From: Galerina marginata
Taxonomy: Eukaryota; Basidiomycota; Agaricomycetes; Agaricales; Galerinaceae
Direction: 5' to 3'
NCBI GenBank assembly: GCA_023014335.1
Contig: JAECYW010000030.1
Span: 124,001 to 188,000 of the forward strand
DNA: 64,000 nucleotides
Within the stretch, counting starts at the first letter, position 1, and each line of letters starts with the position of its first letter. Shown piece after piece: positions 59,881-64,000 of the stretch. The notes below the pieces were generated by a model. It saw only the letters and a program-made list of their open reading frames with translations, did no database searches and was not told the origin of the DNA. The position numbers were made by a program, and so were the translations under genes.

Positions 59881-61297
59881 TTAATTTACATTCATACGTC
59901 CTACGCCCCAGGACGTGCCTACATGCAAGGCATCCATAATCGCTTCCAGACCTTTATTTCCGCCCAACCTTGTAATTTCTGCCCTTGTCTGCGCTTCAAG
60001 AATTGTGAGGACGGAGAGAGTGTAGTCAAACGATTTGGTGCAATCTCTGAGGTAGTCAATCGCGTGAACTTTCAACGTTGGGGTTGTAGGGCGTTTTTGG
60101 AGGATATCTGAAGTCGTCTGAGTGCGTGTGGGCCAAAAGAAAGTAAGTAAAAAACACACTTAAAACTTGGCGATTCGCTTTGTCTGTTTGGATACCATGG
60201 ATGATTGGAAAGGAAAACTTTCCTTCTGACAGATCCTCGGCGAAACCCTTCTTGCAGGTATACTAAGTATGAGACTGTCAGAGCGTTTGTTCAAGCAATT
60301 AAAATCGCGCACTAACCTCTGTACTTTGAAGGTTCAAAAAATCATCGCGAATCTGGAAAAAGACGCCGAAGAGGTTCACGAGCGGAATATAATCCCTATT
60401 CATGGGGTTACCCTTGTTTCAGACATGAAAGATTAACCTCACCTGCCGATGTTTTTGGTACAACAGGCCATCATGAGTTTTATCGCCAGTCGAAGTAGAC
60501 CGCCTGTTTCTAAACAACCGAAGGGAGACGGTTAGTAATAGTTTGTCCAGGCGAAATTATCACCCATACTATTATTGACCATAGCGATGTACTCTTCTTC
60601 GGAAGGGCAGTGGAGCGAGTCGCGCCAGAGGATATCGAGCCCTTGGCCACGATGGAGGGAAAGAAGTTCCGCTTCAGAGAAATGATCAGGTTGGAGTCTT
60701 GTAAATTTTAAGTAAGACTACCTGTCGCCAGTGCTTCCAAGGATCGTGGATGTGTTACCGTGGTGCCTCCTTGAATGGTTAACAGTTCCCTGTAGGCCAT
60801 AAAGTAGACGTAGTTAGCCGTGTTAATTGTCTGCGGAATTCCGTAGATTTTATGGGCCACTAGGAATTTATGTGAATTTGTAAATTTAAGCAACCAGTCA
60901 GAATTACCAGGTTGTCCTCTCCTCAGCTGAGAGTCGTCTTCGATATCATCTACCCTGTGCGTCTTTCTCAGCAATGGATCACGAAAGAAAGATTAGGAGA
61001 ACTTTACATTAAACTAGCGGCATGGAACATGTTGACAGCGTTTGCAATGACTTCCAACTTATCGCGCGGTACTTCCAACCAGTCGTTGAAGGCTTCGACT
61101 AGTTTCCTACGTATATCCTTTCCAGGGGAAGCGCTAATGTACTTATAGGGTTCGAGAATTGCCTGAATTTTTATTGGTGAGCGATCGATCACCAGAATGA
61201 CTAGTAGTAGGAGTTACATCCAGCGTACCTGATCTTGTTCTTGGGACCATACTGGCTCTTTAGAGAGTGTATCGAGTAGGTTATTGTATATAGACAT
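59881..61297 (-). CDS. Geranylgeranyl diphosphate synthase
   Basis: Nine exons (61297-61229, 61162-61008, 60954-60908, 60859-60722, 60671-60570, 60509-60443, 60395-60317, 60262-60167, 60117-59881) give 329 aa, a normal length for fungal GGPP synthases. The first Asp-rich motif DDIEDD with RRGQP follows FHAASLMV. The second is [11 protein letters not shown]. The [16 protein letters not shown] start, [25 protein letters not shown] and [13 protein letters not shown] segments are all family signatures. It makes C20 prenyl diphosphate from FPP and IPP for diterpenes, carotenoids or protein prenylation. Two points are unusual: SARM is DDFLN rather than DDYMN, and the last 10 residues after DALHV are non-typical. 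A gene-cluster role is suggested by the terpene-synthase fragment 2 kb away, but the fragment is broken. Confidence 0.93.
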
Positions 61298-61626
61298 TTG
61301 AAAGATGGAGATAGCTTTGACTCAAATGTGTGGTCGATTCGTCACTTGGGGTGGTGGAGATAAGGATATTTCGGTGCTCTCAAATAATCTCAACCTATAA
61401 AGCGGTTTATTTCGTCGCTAGGTCTTCATTTTCACTGTGATATTAGATCCAATCAGAAGGAAAGAGCCTGAAAACGACCAGATGGCCCCATCGACGTTCA
61501 TTGACATTGACATTTAATAACTACAAGGAGTTCAATAGATCGGGCCAGACAATCAAATTCTCCGAAAGCAGGACCCCCTTCGATGGCTTCCAACCTAACC
61601 GAAAATAGGTAACAGAAAATTTAGTT
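61298..61626. other. Upstream region of the GGPP synthase gene
   Basis: No coding content. Promoter side of the minus-strand gene. Confidence 0.4.
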
Positions 61627-61921
61627 TACAGCTATTTGCGAAATGGTAAACGTTTTCGAAAAAAACGGCTGTGCGCCCTTGTTTTTACAAATAAGTACCC
61701 GTATTCAGGCGAAATTGATGCGCAATGATGTCAGTACTGGGAGCAGTGGAGCGGCACGGTGCCATTTACAGCAAAATGCGCCATACTCCGACCAGCAGGG
61801 ATAAAAACGGGCAATTTCGGTGGGGTTCAGTGGAGTGATGTGACTACATTTGGTTGTTTGCGTAAGCTAAGGCCGACAGCGGTTTTTTTCAAAAACGTCT
61901 ACCATTTCGCAAATAGCTGTA
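61627..61921. mobile_element. MITE-like element, 295 bp, TA-flanked
   Basis: Terminal inverted repeats of about 44 bp start CAGCTATTTGCGAAATGGTA on both sides, with four mismatches or small differences inside. A TA stands at each border (61,627-61,628 and 61,920-61,921), as with Tc1/mariner-type target duplications. No coding capacity. Confidence 0.8.
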
Positions 61922-62412
61922 ATGTTGACTCTGGGGCTAGTTCTTGCCCCCTAAATACTTAGAATTGACAAATCGAGCTGTTGCGGACTGAAGGAAGAAA
62001 GGAATATGTTACTGGGGGGAAAAATCCGGACCGAGTTGGACTCCTTTCGCTTTCGCTTCAGAATCATTCCAACAGTCAAAATTGAAGCTTTCTCGGGAAA
62101 ATTTCTTTCAAGCCTTCATGTAGATTCCATGCGAGGCGCTCCACCGATCATGACGTCAAAAGTCAAGCGAAACGCGACCGAGGAGTATGATCAATACCAA
62201 ATTAAGACGGCTGTTCCGAACTCACTATTTTCATTCTTCATGCCCAGAGCTACAATTGCGGTGTTACTGTATGTATCGGGCCGTTTATTATTATTACACT
62301 GTAAGTACAGGATCTGCGCACTTAGGGCGCCAGAACGGAACCGAATACGATAATTCGGTTGGCTTACCAGTGAGAAACAATCAAGGCGCTTACAGTGAAC
62401 TTGAACGAACAC

Positions 62413-62971
62413 TAGGGACCGTCAAAGTTGAGCTGCACATCTGCAGTTTCAAACTGCAGCTGCAAAGGTGACCTGACATAAGCTTTGCACTTGTCTCCAC
62501 AAATGACCCGGCTTAGGGTTGGGTTTCTGGTCTACTCGGTTAAGCCATTCCCGGTGCCAGCTCATCGTCATTCCCAGGCCATTCCTAGGACCCGAGCTCG
62601 CTGTGTCTGACGATGACCATGATTATACTCTCGATTACGGGGTCTGCGTCAACTGTAGTTAGATATAAACCTTTCCACGTAACAACTATATAACATTTCT
62701 GCTTTTTCTCGATGGAAAAGGAGTTGCATGGCACCTGATGAAGGAAGGAGAAATCATGGTCGACGACGTTGGGCACAGCGCCGACAACGTCCACTCACTG
62801 AGCCGACCAAACCCGACCACGTAAGAATCCAATCTGGGAAAGGCGTTTTCCGGCTGTGCCTTTGACACGCTTTTGGGGATTGTTCACGCGGTGTGACGGT
62901 ATGTGATCAATCACAAATCTGCAGCTGCAGCTCCAAACTGCAGATGTGCAGCTCAACTTTGACGGTCCCTA
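62413..62971. mobile_element. MITE-like element, 559 bp, TA-flanked
   Basis: Inverted ends GGGACCGTCAAAGTTGAGCT, continuing with a CTGCAG-rich stretch for about 58 bp per side. A TA stands at each border. The termini differ from those of the 61,627 element, so this is a second family. Non-coding. Confidence 0.8.
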
Positions 62972-63254
62972 CTCCTACGTTTTATCCTCATAATAATGGC
63001 TGGCGTTTCCATGTATCCACGGCTTCGACTAAGGGTATTTAAATTTATTCCGCATTCATAAGCGCTGCAGGACGTCCATTGGTAATAAGTCCTCTTCCTT
63101 GTCCCCTTTTCGCGCTGCGAGGCATGTCCGTGACAATAAACCGACTTATTTAAAATGGACGAGAACGACAAAATCATAAGAATCCACCACTGTCTATTCT
63201 AAGTATTTACGGGGTATTTAAAAAGCGGCCGCAAGTCCGGTCTGTAATTCACAG
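62972..63254. other. Intergenic, nothing seen
   Basis: Between the second MITE and the terpene-synthase fragment. No structure recognised. Confidence 0.45.
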
Positions 63255-63605
63255 CTAAGTCGAAGAAGCCTTCATCTTCTTCAAGTCGATGACCAGACTC
63301 TCGTGCGCAAGATCGCCAAGCACCTCCGCCGCAAAATAACCTCCATGAAATCCATCGGTTAGGGACGGTATAAAGCCACATAATTTAAACTCACGAGTAG
63401 TGAAGTAACACCAAACGATGCCTCCTTGGAGAAGTTCTTCAATGCCAGTGAAATATTTCGCAACCTCCGAATCGATTCCAGGGCCAAAAACAGGAAGCTG
63501 AGCCTTCAACTTGACGTATTCACCTACACGAGTTTCCGTCATAGCAACGACGATATCTATAGCTTCTTGGAGTTCGACCCTTTCCTCCACCATAACGCTG
63601 CACAC
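63255..63605 (-). pseudogene. C-terminal fragment of a sesquiterpene-synthase-type gene
   Basis: The 116-codon frame contains LQEAIDIVVAMTETRVGEYV, then KLKAQLPVFGPGIDSEVAKY and FTGIEELLQGGIVWCYFTTRE. This follows the last helices of fungal sesquiterpene synthases (EL...LP..GP.+D..VA.Y+.G+..W..G...WS+.+.R), but the usual WS.ES.RYFG end is replaced by WCYFTTREFK. The metal-binding parts (DDxxD, NSE/NDLxSxxRE) should lie upstream at 63,606 or beyond. I see neither up to the window end at 64,000, so the gene is truncated or badly decayed. It lies 2 kb from the GGPP synthase start. Confidence 0.55.
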
Positions 63606-64000
63606 AAAATTCAGATATTCGTCACCGGCTTGCTCTTTCTATTCCTGAAATTCAGACAAATTGTCGGAAATTTATGGAAAGCCGGACTGTCAAGCCTCCC
63701 AAGTTGCCGCCAAACACAATGCGGCGAGTGATGCCGATGTTTGTGATGAACTTGACCTATCTTTAGGTTGCCAGGACCTCGTGGACCGCAGTTGGGTGCT
63801 CTGCTAATTCGTATCACCGCTCACGCACAGGCAACCAGTATTATATAAGACTTGGTAGATACATTGCTTAAGGTTCATAGTCAACATTACTTTAAATTTT
63901 AGACCGTCGGGTGTTTCGTAAAGAAAATGGCTCATATTCATGCCTTCCCTGGTCCGTGGGGAATTACGGCTACTGCAGTGCCGCGTCGCTAATTCTTTCC
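63606..64000. other. Window end, no gene called
   Basis: If the terpene-synthase gene were complete, its core domain should be here on the minus strand. I find no metal-binding motif in any frame. Confidence 0.4.

Overview
The window looks like a piece of an Agaricomycete (mushroom-forming basidiomycete) genome. Genes are split by many short introns of about 40-65 bp. The families that can be recognised are basidiomycete ones: F-box paralogues, a BTB/POZ protein, a DUF6533-type seven-helix membrane protein, a KDZ transposase with its CxC2 cysteine cluster, ricin-B/papain chimerolectin halves, and small secreted cysteine-rich peptides. I had no search tools. Family names rest on motifs read by eye, and exon structures were spliced by hand and checked for frame.

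Left part (1-14,534): a protein with a long Gly-Thr repeat (820-2640), two tiny secreted cysteine-rich peptides (5314-5690 on +; 7670-7916 on -), a possible DUF7587-like protein (6315-7227), then about 6 kb without a convincing gene, and the beta-trefoil half of a chimerolectin gene (13,819-14,534).

Centre (14,535-31,551): a roughly 17.0-kb DNA transposon bounded by inverted repeats of exactly equal length (1,700 bp each). It carries an apparently intact 12-exon KDZ transposase (1,145 aa after splicing) and at least four other genes. Two of these share an Asn-x-Gly-Arg...Cys-x2-Cys zinc-knuckle-like motif, and one ends in a Lys/Ala-rich DNA-binding-like tail. The element has landed inside the chimerolectin gene: the protease half resumes at 31,552 on the far side. 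Next to the left inverted repeat is a 942-bp palindrome with no mismatch in the stretches I compared. Each inverted repeat holds an array of 123-bp hairpin-rich units.

Right part (31,552-64,000): the chimerolectin protease half, a DUF6533-type membrane protein (-), a GPI-anchor-like cysteine-rich secreted protein (+), a BTB protein (+), and three F-box paralogues (-). One F-box gene is divergently paired with a multi-pass membrane protein gene that has an in-frame TGA, and a second has only a relic of such a partner. Then come a caspase-like-fold candidate (-), a nine-exon geranylgeranyl diphosphate synthase (-), two MITE-like elements with TA-flanked inverted repeats, and a C-terminal fragment of a sesquiterpene-synthase-type gene at the right end. 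The large blocks between genes show no recognisable genes apart from duplicated, decayed fragments.
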